Of a stretch of DNA of 64,000 bases, positions 1 to 10,977 are shown one piece after another. The DNA is taken from NCBI GenBank assembly GCA_014529385.2, contig CM043951.1, positions 112,055,469-112,119,468 on the forward strand. The letters are read 5' to 3'. Under the pieces are notes generated by a model that was not told the origin of the DNA, searched no databases, and was given only the letters and a program-made list of their open reading frames with translations. How positions within the stretch are numbered: position 1 is the stretch's first letter; each line of letters begins with the position of its first letter. The position numbers and the translations under genes were made by a program. The stretch comes from Adiantum capillus-veneris (taxonomy: Eukaryota > Streptophyta > Polypodiopsida > Polypodiales > Pteridaceae).

Positions 1-43
1 AGAGAGAGAGATTACTTTCTTTAATTATTTACATGTGTGTGTA

Positions 44-83
<40 letters not shown>

Positions 84-216
84 GGAGATTTCCACTTGAA
101 TGTGTATATGTATTGTGTGTGTGAGAGAGAGTTTTATCTACTTGAAAGTGTATGTGTGTGTGTGTGTGTGTGCGTGTGAGAGAGAGAGAGAGAGAAAGAG
201 AGAATATATGCTTGTT

Positions 217-270
<54 letters not shown>

Positions 271-430
271 TTGGGAAAAATTAAGATAAAAATTCTTGAC
301 TGAAAATTCAAAAGAAAGGGTAAGAGTACGATAGAATTAAGATAAAAATTATTGACTGAAAATTCAAAGGAAAGGGTAAGAGTACGATAGAGGGTCGGGG
401 AGAGGGAGAGAGAGAGAGAGAGATAATATT
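1..430. repeat. Compound (TG)n(AG)n microsatellite cluster
   Basis: Four successive blocks each consist of a TG-rich run followed directly by an AG-rich run (about 37-85, 110-131, 150-204 and 222-270). A last AG run lies near 403-422. The spacers between blocks resemble each other (ACTTGAA... words), so the compound unit of roughly 60-75 bp appears to have been copied as a block and then to have varied in repeat number. Confidence 0.9.
281..391. repeat. 56-bp tandem duplication
   Basis: Two adjacent copies of an AT-rich unit begin with TTAAGATAAAAATT at 281 and 337. They differ at only a few bases. The unit sits between the microsatellite cluster and a further short AG run and has no coding potential. 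Confidence 0.85.
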
Positions 431-1507
431 AAGGCCTACGGAAAGCTGCAATCGACCTATGAGACAATCTATGTACAATAGTGATCTGTTCTTTGGTATC
501 CCAAAATGAAAACCGAATTGGAAAAACATGAGAACTCTTAACTACTAGTTGGGGAAGCTATAGCTATGACACGATACAATATTTGATGTTCAATGATGTG
601 GATATAACCCAAAACGTGTTAGGGTGGAGACAAGATGGAGCTCTATACTAGAAGTAATGCACCTCTATATGTGTCTGGTGTGTACTAAGTTTGATATGCA
701 CCTATCTCCATCCTGTATCAATGATGGGGTATAAGACGATATCTAGAAGCGATAGGGGTCGGCTCGTATTTGGGTGATCCTCGTCTCCATCTCCTGATGT
801 AGTGGTGTGTGATCTCTGTCACTTCTCTGTGGTGGAGTCGGGACAGTTGAAAGCCATGAACTCTTTGTCTCTGATTGGCTTTCAGACTCTTTGGAAGTAT
901 GGGATCAACGTATAAATGGTGATGGAGGGGATGGAGATGGAGGATCAGCCATAAAACAGTTAAGAAGGTCCAAGGCTAATGGCGTTGGAGGAGAGGGATA
1001 AATATTGGTCTTGAGAATGGGTTAATGAAAAGGAAGATTAAAGCATTGAGACTAGATTCTTTTGGCATTCTATGTTCTTACCATCAGTAATGCCAAGTGC
1101 CCTACTAATGAGTACCTTTGTGGTTTTATTTCAGATTTTTCTCTTTGCATGAGGTTAGTATTGAGGTAGTATGTACAAGGCGCAAGCTTAATATGTACAT
1201 GCCCTAAGATTCCCGTCTGGCTTTAACTCGGGCACTTGGGAGCATATTTGTTGAGATTTATGCAAGGAAGGAGCCATTCTATGTTGAAGATTTAACGTAT
1301 AATGATATGTTGAAAATCCCCATCTTTGAAGCTTCATGTTGGGTCCTCAGCAAGCACCCAATACAGTATGATGTATTGTCGAATTGCCAAAGTGGCCTGA
1401 ACTACTGAAAAGATTGTTGTAGTTATTAACTGTAAGGTTGATGCCACAACCTCCACTTACAAGTTTGAAATATACAAGGTCTGATCCATATGACCTTAAA
1501 ACAATCG
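430..1507. other. Unassigned intergenic stretch
   Basis: I find no open frame of useful length, no terminal repeats and no similarity to the other repeats of the window here. Base composition is unremarkable. Confidence 0.5.
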
Positions 1508-1700
1508 TAACCTTCCACATTCAGATTTGGGACTATTCTTACTGATTTTTAGCCGGTTCTTGGTGCCGCTTCCGTTCTCTTCCCAAAACTCCAACATCCA
1601 GTGTCTCCTAACACTTAGTGGATTTCTGCATTCTCTGTTTTCAGCAGAGTTTTCAGCACCCTTTTGCTGCTTTTTTTTAGCATGGACAACACCTTCCCTT
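1508..1700 (+). repeat. R3 repeat, copy 1
   Basis: This stretch begins near TTCCACATTCAG and includes TTTTTAGCCGGTTCTTGGTG and a TTTTGCTGC-rich end. It matches 9165-9345 and 12845-13060. The three copies are diverged and carry small indels. No conserved reading frame is evident. The unit recurs only next to R1/R2 units, so it belongs to the same composite repeat family. Confidence 0.75.
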
Positions 1701-1821
1701 TGCCTTGTCAATGATTGGTCGGAGACCTTTCTTCTTCATAGGTCTTTATCTTCTATTTGCACTGGTGTGGCGCATGCTACGACGTGTTTCCAGATCGCAT
1801 TTTCAGCTCTAGGGATCGCCA

Positions 1822-2144
1822 TCTCTTCTTGGTATGGGAAATATGCAATGGCTGGCCCTTCCTAATGGGAAAACACCAACAAGGGAAAACAATGACAAGA
1901 GGGAAAACGTTGGCAAGAACTCCCGCAGCCGGCCATGTACAAAGATGTCTTTAGTAGAGTATATGCAACCTAACTAATAGAGACCTAGTTCTAAACCACT
2001 TTAGACAGTTCATGATTTGCGTTTCTTCCATGTTATGTTGTGTTTTCCATTGCAGGACGTTTTTTTGCTAGCCATGGCGGGAAAACAAGGCAAGCATCAT
2101 TTGGGATTCTGATTTCAGAAGCCTTGGGAGTGGAGCAACTGTCT
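1822..2144 (+). repeat. R1 repeat unit, left part, split by copia-1
   Basis: From CTCTTCTTGGTATGGG onward this matches the R1 units at 7.4-11 kb, including the GGGAAAAC-type repeats and the stretch ending GGAGTGGAGCAACTGTCT. The matching right part resumes at 7342 after the 3' LTR of copia-1. Intact R1 units elsewhere (for example near 8403-8425) show the uninterrupted site, so the insertion point can be read directly. Confidence 0.85.
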
Positions 2145-2466
2145 TGTTGAGATGTCGAGCTCTACACCTTGAGCTGGCATCCACTACGGGTCTTGGCCGC
2201 TTACGGCATTTACTCACTGGCGCGTTAGGTGACCGACACGGAGGATCTCTGCCAGTGATTCTACAGCTGGACTACACTTATAGTTCCAGCCTAGTACGCT
2301 TCTAGCGAGTTCACACTTAGTGACCGCATGTACATATGTGCTACTTTTCAGCTTTAGCACTTAGTCATTTTGTACTCTCTTTTCTGTGAAGAAGAAGAAG
2401 AAGCTTTCCATCTCTGTGTGCTTTGTGCTTGTCTTGTGTAGCTCTCTTGCATCCTCATTCTTTACA
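2145..2466 (+). repeat. 5' LTR of copia-1
   Basis: The LTR starts TGTTGAGATGTCG and ends CTTTACA, with the usual TG...CA ends. It would carry the promoter and the RNA start. Differences from the 3' LTR are single bases (for example GGCG/GTCG near 2220) plus a TGTG/GTTG change near the end; there are no indels. Confidence 0.95.
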
Positions 2467-2478
2467 TGGTATCAGAGC
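2467..2478 (+). promoter_or_regulatory. Primer-binding site of copia-1
   Basis: TGGTATCAGAGC lies immediately after the 5' LTR. This 12-mer is the classic complement of the 3' end of plant initiator-methionine tRNA, used to prime minus-strand DNA synthesis. Confidence 0.93.
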
Positions 2479-2697
2479 CTGGTGCAGGCAAGAGAGCAAA
2501 AGCATCGCAATCCCTTCGTTTCTGAACAGGTCTCCAAAGTGCAGTGTACAGAGATTTACTGTACAAGTACAGTGGTTGTGAAATGCTTGATTGTGGACAC
2601 TTGTTGAGTGTAGAAAGCGTTACAGGAACCATGATAGCAGGTTCAGCAGATTTGCAGGTTTTTACAGATTGGAGCTATTTTGTCTTAGTGCTTCAAG

Positions 2698-5600
2698 ATG
2701 TCTGACGGTTTCAGTCAGATTGTTACTGAGAATCTTGAGAAAAATAACTACCCTGCATGGAAGTTCAGAATAACAAATTTCCTAAAAGGAAAAGGTTATT
2801 GGGACTATGTAGAAGGAGACAATGAAAAGGAACCAGAGATTCCTGAGGCAAATGCTACAGCAGAACAAAGGAAAGCTTTGAGGGACTGGCAACAAGGCCA
2901 GAGCAAAGTGATGTATTGGCTTTCTATGAGCATCACAGATGGCATGATGGGCTATCTACAGGATGCTGAAACCCCCGCCATTGCATGGAAAAACTTAGGC
3001 AGAGTGTTCGAGGTGAACACCAAGGCCAGGAAGCTTCAACTAAAGTCAGAGCTAAATCAGGTTAAGAGGAACAACCTCTCCATCAATGATTATGCTTTGA
3101 AGATCAAGAGTATCATTGAGGCTCTTGGATATATTAAAGTCTCAGTGGAAGACGATGACATTGTCCGTGCATGCTTGGATGGTCTAGGAGATGAGTATGT
3201 ACATTTCAGGTCTTCCATGAATACAAGAGACGACATCCCCGTGTTCCAAGATTTGATTTCTATGCTTATTCTTGAGGAGAAGAACCTTGACACATCTTCT
3301 TCTCATGGCAGAAATAATTTTGAACAGGCCTTCTATTCTAACTCCAACAGAGGTAGAGGTAGAGGTCGTGGTCGAGGCCCAAGGGGTTGCAGGGGCCAAT
3401 TTCTGGAAGGTCAATCAAATCAAAACAATACAGGTGGCAGGGAAAACCAGTCTCAAGGCAGGGGGAGTCAAAGAGGTCGTGGTGCAGGATCAAGCAAGCA
3501 GCAACATACTCCAGATAGTAGAGAATGTTGGACTTGTGGTGAAAGAGGTCACATGTCACGTGACTGTCCAAAGGGAAAAGCAAGTAGAAAGAGAGAACAG
3601 GGCAACTATGCATCTACTAGCAGAGATGCAGATGACAGCAAAAACGAGCGCATGTTTGTTATGCAGCATGTAATTAATACAATGACTGCAGAGAATTCCA
3701 CCCAAGATGATGTTTGGTATGTGTATTCAGGTGCCTCTAATCACATGACGTCTCGTGGAGAGTGGTTTAGAGATATGCGCAAACCAGATGTGTCAGGCTA
3801 TGTGCAGACAGGAGATGACACAGCTCACCCCATTGCTCATGTAGGGGACATACCTCTAAATACGAAGAGTGGGAAATCAAAGTACTTAGCAGATGTACTT
3901 CATGTCCCAAACATTACAAAGAATCTTGTTTCTGTTGGACAAATGGTTGAGCAGGGTTTGCAGGTTCGCTTCAATCCAAATGGCTGTTATGTAGAAGATT
4001 TCCAGAATGGCTGTAAGCTGATCACAGAGGGCAAATGTGTGGGCAGAATGTTTATGCTGAATGTAGACATGCCTGAGGTAAAAGCTGCATTATTTGCACA
4101 GGGCAAAGGTGTTGTGGCTGATGTTGACATTTGGCACAAACGCATTGGCCATGTCAATGAGCAGAGATTGCGCAGCATGCAATCAAAACAGATTGTAAAA
4201 GGTTTGCCCAAATTCAAGGTGGATGGTATGCATAAAGTGTGTGCAGCATGCCAGTTTGGAAAACAGTCAAAGGGCTCATTTCCACATGAGCGCAATGTAT
4301 GTAAAAATCCACTTGAGGTGGTGCACACAGATGTTTGGGGTCCAACCGATACTGCAAGTATACATGGTTGTAGGTATTATGTCTCTTTCATTGATGACCA
4401 TACAAGGAAAGTATGGGTCTACTTCATGCGTAACAAAAGTGAAGTGTTTGGTCACTTTCAAGACTTCAAAGTCATGATTGAGAAGGAGACAGATATGCAA
4501 ATCAAGACATTGAGGTCAGATGGAGGGGGAGAGTACTTCTCCAATGATTTTTCAGATTTTCTGCGAATGCATGGTATACACAGGCAGTTTACATGCAGAT
4601 ATACTCCACAGCAGAATGGGGTCGCAGAAAGGAAAAACAGGCACATTGCAGAGGTTGCACGTGCATTGATGAATGAGAAGAACATGCCTCATCAATTCTG
4701 GGCTGAAGCTGTAAATACAGCTGTGTACATTATGAACAGGACACCTACAGCTGCGGTGCATGATGTAACACCTGAGGAAAAGTTTACAGGTACAAAGCCT
4801 GATTTGGCACACTTGAAAGTGTTTGGCTGCATAGCTTACGTGCATGTACCAGATGAGTTGCGTAGGAAATTGGATCCTAAAGCACAGAAATTTATTCTTG
4901 TGGGATATTCCCTTGAACAAAAGGGGTACAGGTGCTACAATCCTACTACACGAGAATTACGAGTGAGCAGAGATGTAGTCTTTGATGAGATGAGCAGCTG
5001 GTACAGTAATGTACATGGCACTATTGGGGCTGATGTAAAAGATGATGTGGTTGTACAAAATGTGAGGCCACAGTCACAGGTTTTGAGTGGACCACAAGAG
5101 TCCTCTTCTCGTGGCTCTATTGAGAAACCATGGAATGGTAGACTACGTACGCAGGTTACTCCACCAATAGGTACAGGGAATGTATCACGAAAAGGAAAGG
5201 AAAAGGTTGATGAACCTCCCTTTATGGTTGATGCATCATCAGGTTTTTCACATGTAGACATGGATTCAGATGGTTCTGAACAAAGTCTTGATGAGGAATT
5301 TGGAATTCCGGCTGTCAGGAAAGCTGGTGTAAGGAAAGTACAAGAAGATGCTAGAGGGCAAAGGAGTGACCAAGGACTGCGCAGATCTAATAGAGTCAGA
5401 AATCTAGTTCAGAAATTGACTTATGATGGGTATCTAGTGCATCACCAAGCCTACATGGCTAAGGTGATACAGGATGTGGAGCCCACATGTTTTGAGGATG
5501 CAGTTGGAAATGTGCATTGGGATGATGCAATGAATGAAGAGATGGCTGCATTGGAAGCAAATGACACATGGGAGTTGGTGCCATTGCCAAGTGGCAAGAA

Positions 5601-7047
5601 AGCTATTGGCTGTAAATGGGTGTATAAAACCAAGCATAAGGCTGATGGTAACATTGAGCGTCACAAGGCAAGGCTGGTCGCAAAGGGTTATGTACAGACA
5701 TATGGCATAGACTATGAGGAGACCTTTGCTCCAGTTGCAAAGATGACGACTGTGAGAGCTGTCATAGCAGTGGCTGCATCTAGAGGATGGATTATGCATC
5801 AAATGGATGTAAAGAATGCCTTCTTGAATGGTGAGTTGCAAGAGGAAGTGTATATGGATCAGCCACCTGGTTATGTTGATCCAGGTTACCCAGATTATGT
5901 ATGCAGACTTCTCAAAGCTTTGTATGGTTTGAAGCAGGGCTCTAGAGCATGGTATGACAAGATTGCCAAGTATCTTGTCAGTATTGGTTTTAGGAGAGCT
6001 CATGCTGATCATTCACTCTATGTACGTGAGAGTGATGTGGGGATTGTGGTCATTACCATATATGTAGATGACCTTATTATTGTTGGTGACAATGCTATGG
6101 AGATTGACCATGTGAAGGGTCTTCTCAAACAGGAGTTTGAAATGAAAGATTTAGGCGAGTTGCGCTACTTTCTTGGCATTGAGGTGATCAGGACTCCAGA
6201 GGGTGTATGGCTATCACAGAGACAGTATGCTTTGGACATGTTGTCAAAGTATGGTATGGCTGATTGTAAGCCAATTTCTATTCCCTTGGATGTGAATGCA
6301 AAGCTGAGTGCAGAGAAGGGTGATGTTGTTGAGGATGTCAACATGTACATGAAGATTGTGGGTAGTCTAATCTACTTGACTATCATGAGGCCAGACTTGA
6401 GCTACACAGTAGGCTTGGAGAGTCAGTTCATGCAGCTTCCGAGGAAGCCACATTTGGATGGAGTATGACGCACACTTAGGTATGTGCAAGGTACTCTTGA
6501 CTACGCATTGTTCTATGCAGCAAATGCACCATTAGCATTGTATGGGTATACAGATGCAGATTGGGCAGGTAGCATTGTTGATAGGAGATCTACGAGTGGG
6601 TTCATGTTCTCTTTTGGGAGTGCTGCTGTTACTTGGAGCAGCAAAAAGCAGCCTACGGTTACTTTATCGAGCACAGAGGCCGAGTACAGAGATGCAGCAG
6701 TTGCGGCGCGCGAGGTAGCTTGGCTACGCACATTACTTGAGGACTTGGGAGTGCAGGTGGACCAGCAGATTTTCATCCATTGTGACAACCTCAGCAACAT
6801 GCAATTGGCTAGGAACCCAGTGTTCCATGCCAGGACCAAACACATAGAGGTCCATTACCACTACGTTCGAGAGCGAGTGTTGGCGGGCGACATCGACTTG
6901 GTCTACGTCAGCACAGAGGAGCAGATAGCGGATATCTTTACCAAGGCCCTCGGAGCTGAGAAGCTTCGACGTTTCCGGACTATGCTTGGACTCTGCGACA
7001 TGCAGAGCTCGAGGGGGAGTGTTGAGATGTCGAGCTCTACACCTTGA
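2698..7047 (+). pseudogene. copia-1 gag-pol polyprotein with one in-frame stop
   Basis: One frame of 1,449 codons encodes a copia polyprotein, interrupted by TGA at 6466-6468. The frame is unchanged on both sides, so this is a point nonsense change. Domains by residue: gag about 1-270; CCHC zinc knuckle from C277 (CWTCGERGHMSRDC); protease about 335-430; integrase with a CX2C pair and a D545, D608, E644 triad (D-D35-E spacing); reverse transcriptase about 930-1200 with YVDD at 1122-1125; RNase H after the stop with D1286, E1327 and D1363. The protease motif reads YSGAS: residue 343 is Tyr where the family has the catalytic Asp. The start ATG fits a 231-nt leader after the primer site. The frame ends 28 bases inside the 3' LTR. 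Confidence 0.95.
7011..7019 (+). promoter_or_regulatory. Polypurine tract of copia-1
   Basis: GAGGGGGAG directly precedes the 3' LTR. In LTR elements such a tract primes plus-strand DNA. The same GAGGGGGAG precedes the 3' LTR of copia-2 (46567-46575), which supports a family relationship. Confidence 0.9.
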
Positions 7048-7341
7048 GCTGGCATCCACTACGGGTCTTGGCCGCTTACGGCATTTACTCACTGTCGCGT
7101 TAGGTGACCGACACGGAGGATCTCTGCCAGTGATTCTATAGCTCGACTACACTTATAGTGCCAGCCTAGTACGCTTCTAGCGAGTTCACACTTAGTGACC
7201 GCATGTACATATGTGCTACTTTTCAGCTTTAGCACTTAGTCATTTTGTACTCTCTTTTCTGTGAAGAAGAAGAAGAAGCTTTCCATCTCTGTGTGCTTTG
7301 TGCTTGTCTGTTGTAGCTCTCTTGCATCCTCATTCTTTACA
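7020..7341 (+). repeat. 3' LTR of copia-1
   Basis: This is the same length as the 5' LTR, with six base differences by eye. It is followed at 7342-7346 by TGTCT, which matches the five bases before the 5' LTR. After that, R1 repeat sequence resumes. Confidence 0.95.
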
Positions 7342-7394
7342 TGTCTTTCTCTCACCATTCCTCTCTTCCTCCTACCATTTCTCTTGCTCAGCTA

Positions 7395-9022
7395 AAGCTT
7401 GCAAAGCTTTGACATCCGCCGCACCCGCCACGTTAAATTTGTGGTAACTGCTTGTGCCTTCTTGCACACGCATACGCATGTGTCCGACAAACCTCCCATA
7501 CGATCAGTCACTAATGATCAACTAAGGTAGTACGATAGCAATGAACTCAAACTCTCCAAGCCCGGCAAGCTGAAAATGTTAATGGTGACTGATCTGATGC
7601 CCAAACTGAGACAAAAACGCAAGCTCTTCTTGGTCTGGGAAATACGCAAGGGCTGGCCCGACCTGATGGGAAAACACTAGCACAGGAAAACGTTGACCAG
7701 AGGGAAAACGTTGGCAAGAACTCTTTGTAACCCGCCCTGTACAAAGATGTGTGGAGTAGAGGGTATGAAACCTAACTAACAGAGGCCAAGTTCTAAACCA
7801 CTTTAGACACTGCATGATCTACGGGTTTTCCATCTTGTGTTGCGTTTTTCATTGCAGGACTTTTTTTGCTAGCCGTGGCGAGCAAACAAGGTAATTATCA
7901 TTTTGGATTCTCAATTCAGAAGCCTTGGGAGTGGAGCAGGTGTCTTCCTTCCACCATTCCTCATGCTCAGCTGAAGCTTGCAAATCTTTGACAATCACCA
8001 CACCCGCCACGTTAAATTTGTGGTGACTGCTTGTGCCTTCTTGCATACGCATACGCATCAGTCAGACAAACCTCCCATACGACCAGTACGCTGGTGATCA
8101 GCTGAGGTAGTAGGACAACAATGCGGAACTCCAACTCTCCAAGACCGACAAGCTAAAAACATTGATAACTGATCTAATGCTCAAGCTGAGGCAAAAATGC
8201 AACCTCTTCTTGGTTTGGGAAATACGCGAGGGTTGGCCCTTCCTGATGGAAAAATGCCAGCAAGGGAAAACACTGACAAGAGGGAAAACGTTGGCAAGAA
8301 CTCCTTGTAATCTGCCTCGTACAAAGATGTCTGTAGTAGAGGGTATGCCGTGGCGGGAAAACAAGGCAAGCATCATTTGGGTTTGTGATTTCAGAAGCCT
8401 TGGGAGTGGAGCAGCTGTCTTTCTCTCACCATTCCTCTCTTCCTTCCACCATTCCTCATGCTCAGCTGAAGCTTGCAAAGCTTTGACAACCGCCGCACCA
8501 GCCACGTTAAATTTGTGGTGACTGCTTGTGCCTTCTTGCACACGCATATGCATGAGTCGGAGAAACCTCCCATACGATCAGTCACTGGTGATCAACTGAG
8601 GTAGTACGACAGCAATTTACTCCAACTCTCCAAGCACGGCAAGCTGAAAATGTTCATGGTGGCTGATCTGATGCCCAACCTGAGGCAAAAACGCAAGCTC
8701 TTCTTGGTTTAGGAAATACGCAATGGTTGGCCCTACCAGATGGGAAAACGCCAGCACAGAAAAACGTTGACAAGAGGGAAAACATTGGCAAGAACTCTCT
8801 GTAACGCGCCCTGTACAAAGATGTGTGCAGTAGAGGGTATGCAACCTAACAAACATAGGCCAAGCTCTACGGTTTTCCATCTTATGTTGTGTTTTCCGTT
8901 CCGGGACGTTTTTTTAAACAGCCATGGCGGGCAAACAAGGCAATTATCATTTGGGATCTTGAATTTAGAAGCGTTGGGAGTGGAGCAGTTGTCTTCCTTT
9001 CACCATTCCTCATGCTCCGCTG
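7395..9022 (+). repeat. R1 tandem array, three units
   Basis: Units begin at the marker AAGCTTGCAAA at 7395, 7974 and 8469, giving lengths of 579, 495 and 554 bp. Each unit contains a CATACGCAT-rich stretch, TCCCATACGA, a CCAACTCTCCAAG block and a cluster of GGGAAAACG-like words spaced about 15-20 bp. It ends in CACCATTCCTC. The units are diverged and carry small indels, so the array is older than copia-1. I do not recognise the family. Minus-strand frames with the shared peptide core ALQASAEHEEWW recur in several units but always end within the unit. Confidence 0.85.
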
Positions 9023-9870
9023 AAGCTTGCAAAGCTTTGACAATCGCCGCACCCGCCACGTTAAACTTGTGGTGACTGCTTGTGCCTTCTTGCATACGCA
9101 TACACATCAGTCAGACGCATACGAATACGGTGAAGTTCTCCATTGCTTCCTGTACCGACTCTTGACCTTCCATATTCAGTTTTGGGACTGTTTTTGCTGA
9201 TTTTCAGCCGGTTCTTGGTGCCCCTCCCTTCCTCTTCCGCAGCCCTCCGGCGTCATGCGTCTTCTGAGCATTAGTGGATTTCTGAATTCTCTGTTTTCAG
9301 CCACCTTTTGCTGCGTTTTTTGGCTTGGACACGTTGACAATTGCTTGTGCCTTCTTGCATACGCATACGCATCAGTCAGACAAACCTCCCATACGATCAG
9401 TTATTACTGGTGATGAGCTCAGGTAGTAGGACAACAATGGAGAACTCCAACTCTCGAAGCCCGGCAAGTTGAAAACATTGATAACTGATCTGATGCTCAA
9501 GCTGAGGGAAAAATGAAACCTCTTCTTGGTCTGGGAAATACGCAAGGGCTGGCCTTCCTAATGGGAAAACGCCAGTAGGGGAAAACACTGACAAGAGGGA
9601 AAACGTTGGCAAGAACTCCCTATAACTGGCCATGTACAAAGATGTCTTTGGTAGAGTATATGCAACCTAACTAACAGAGACCTAGTTCTAAACCACTTTA
9701 GAAGGTTCATGATCTACGTTTCTTCCATGTTATGTTGCATTTTCCATTGCAGGACGTTTTTTATGCTAGCCGTGGCGGGAAAACAAGGCGAGCATCATTT
9801 GGTATTTTGAATTCAGAAGCCTTGGGAGTGGAGCAGTTGTCTTCATCCCACCATTCCTCATGCTCAGCTG
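9023..9870 (+). repeat. R1 unit with an internal R3 copy
   Basis: The unit is 848 bp instead of about 550 because it contains an R3 copy (about 9165-9345). Both flanks of the R3 copy carry the CTTGTGCCTTCTTGCATACG word. This suggests that R3 entered, or that the unit was duplicated, by recombination at this shared word. Confidence 0.75.
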
Positions 9871-10977
9871 AAGCTTGCAAAGCTTTGACATCCGCCGCAC
9901 CCGCCACGTTAAATTCGTGGTGACTGTTTGTGCCTTCTTGCACACACATAGGCATGTGTTGGACAAACCTCCCATAGGATCAGTCACTGCTGATCAACTG
10001 AGGTAGTACAATAGCAATGAACTCCAACTCTCCAAGCCTAGCAAGCTGAAAATGTTAATACTGGCCGATCTGATGCCCAAACTGAGGCAAAAATGCAAGC
10101 TCTTCTTGCTTTGGGAAATACGCAAGGGTTGGACCTACCTTATGGGAAAACGCCAGCACAGGAAAACGTCGACCAAAGGGAAAACGCTTGTAAGGTGCAG
10201 TTGAATGAATGTTGTATTTTCTCAAGATTAGTGATCCATATTTTGCTCAAGGTTCCTTTTAGTTCTTATGGAAGGGAGAGCCTTCCGTTCTTTATGGAGA
10301 GTGTTGTGATCACGAACAAAATGGATGGATATTGTGCGTGCAAGTGTATGAGACTGAGAGAAAGAGAGAAGAGAGATACGACACCAGAGACGTTTTAAAA
10401 CCCTCCTTCGAAGGCCCCACTCTCGTCGGCGAGAGAGGTCTACTTATGATTGCACAAAGGTGTACAATGATGATGCATGGACTGATGCAACTCATGACTA
10501 TGCTGGTGACCAAGATGATGACTTTAGGGCTGAAATCGGTGTCCTTCTATCTGGTGTCCACAAAGAGACTATGGCTGGAAATCTGGGACAACTTTGGGGT
10601 GCTGAAAACGTTGTTTTGGCTGCTGTCTTTGTGGCTGAAAAATGCTGGTTTGTTTGCTGTCTTTTGGCTGATAAAAACGCTGAGAAATAGCAGGTCTAGG
10701 GTTGCATTTTTATGGCTGCAATCGAAGGCTGAAAACGCTGAATACTTGCTGCGACAGAGGGCTGAAAACACTATCCCTGCAGTTCCCTTTGGCTGAAAAC
10801 TATGGCTTGCTAAAAACTAGTGGAGCAGTTGTCTTCCTCCCACCATTTTTTGCTAGCCGTGGCGGGAAAACAAGGCAAGCATCATTTGGGATTTTGATTT
10901 CAAATGCCTTGGGAGTGGAGCAACTGTCTTTGTCTCACCATTCCTCTCTTCCTCCCACCATTCCTCTTGCTCAGCTA
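9871..10977 (+). repeat. 1,107-bp R1+R2 unit, first copy
   Basis: A composite of an R1 unit (9871-10185) and the R2 segment (about 10186-10804), followed by the R1 tail. Four independent landmarks (the AAGCTTGC marker, AAGATTAGTGATC, GTGTTGTGATCACG and GCTGCGACAGAG) recur exactly 1,107 bp downstream. This and the next unit are therefore a tandem duplication without net indels up to at least the fourth landmark. Confidence 0.88.
10460..10690 (+). CDS. Short R2 frame, copy A, unknown (possible captured fragment)
   Basis: A 76-codon frame opens at GTG and has a plausible N-terminal part (acidic, with the core DDDFRAEIGVLL). Its C-terminal part is translated from the low-complexity GGCTGAAAACG repeats. 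The frame is kept in all three R2 copies (also 11567-11797 and 12394-12624) with a few amino-acid changes. Recent duplication alone could explain that. There is no ATG, no recognisable domain, and no flanking signal that would show it is expressed. Confidence 0.2.
   Translation: MYNDDAWTDATHDYAGDQDDDFRAEIGVLLSGVHKETMAGNLGQLWGAENVVLAAVFVAEKCWFVCCLLADKNAEK

Larger units (their letters stand above)
2145..7341 (+). mobile_element. Ty1/copia LTR retrotransposon copia-1, complete
   Basis: The element has two 322-bp LTRs (2145-2466 and 7020-7341), a primer-binding site directly after the 5' LTR, a single long gag-pol frame and a purine tract directly before the 3' LTR. It is flanked by the 5-bp target duplication TGTCT (2140-2144 and 7342-7346). 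By eye the LTRs differ at 6 of 322 positions, so the insertion is recent compared with other elements in this window. The domain order gag, protease, integrase, reverse transcriptase, RNase H is that of copia. It inserted into an R1 repeat unit. A nonsense codon near the RT/RNase H boundary and a missing protease aspartate mean this copy cannot move on its own. Confidence 0.97.

Noticed and set aside
308..529. 73-codon minus-strand frame
   Set aside because: It is a translation of microsatellite and duplicated AT-rich sequence with no conserved content.
1527..1865. 112-codon plus-strand open frame
   Set aside because: It lies across R3/R1 repeat copies, is rich in Phe/Leu/Ser from T-rich DNA and is not kept in the other copies.
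5434..6012. 192-codon minus frame antisense to copia-1 RT
   Set aside because: It is an antisense shadow of a strongly conserved RT sequence, without motifs of its own.
2140..7346. Endogenous viral insertion as explanation of the 2.1-7.3 kb frame
   Set aside because: Domain order, LTRs, primer site and purine tract are those of a Ty1/copia retrotransposon; there is no envelope or movement gene.
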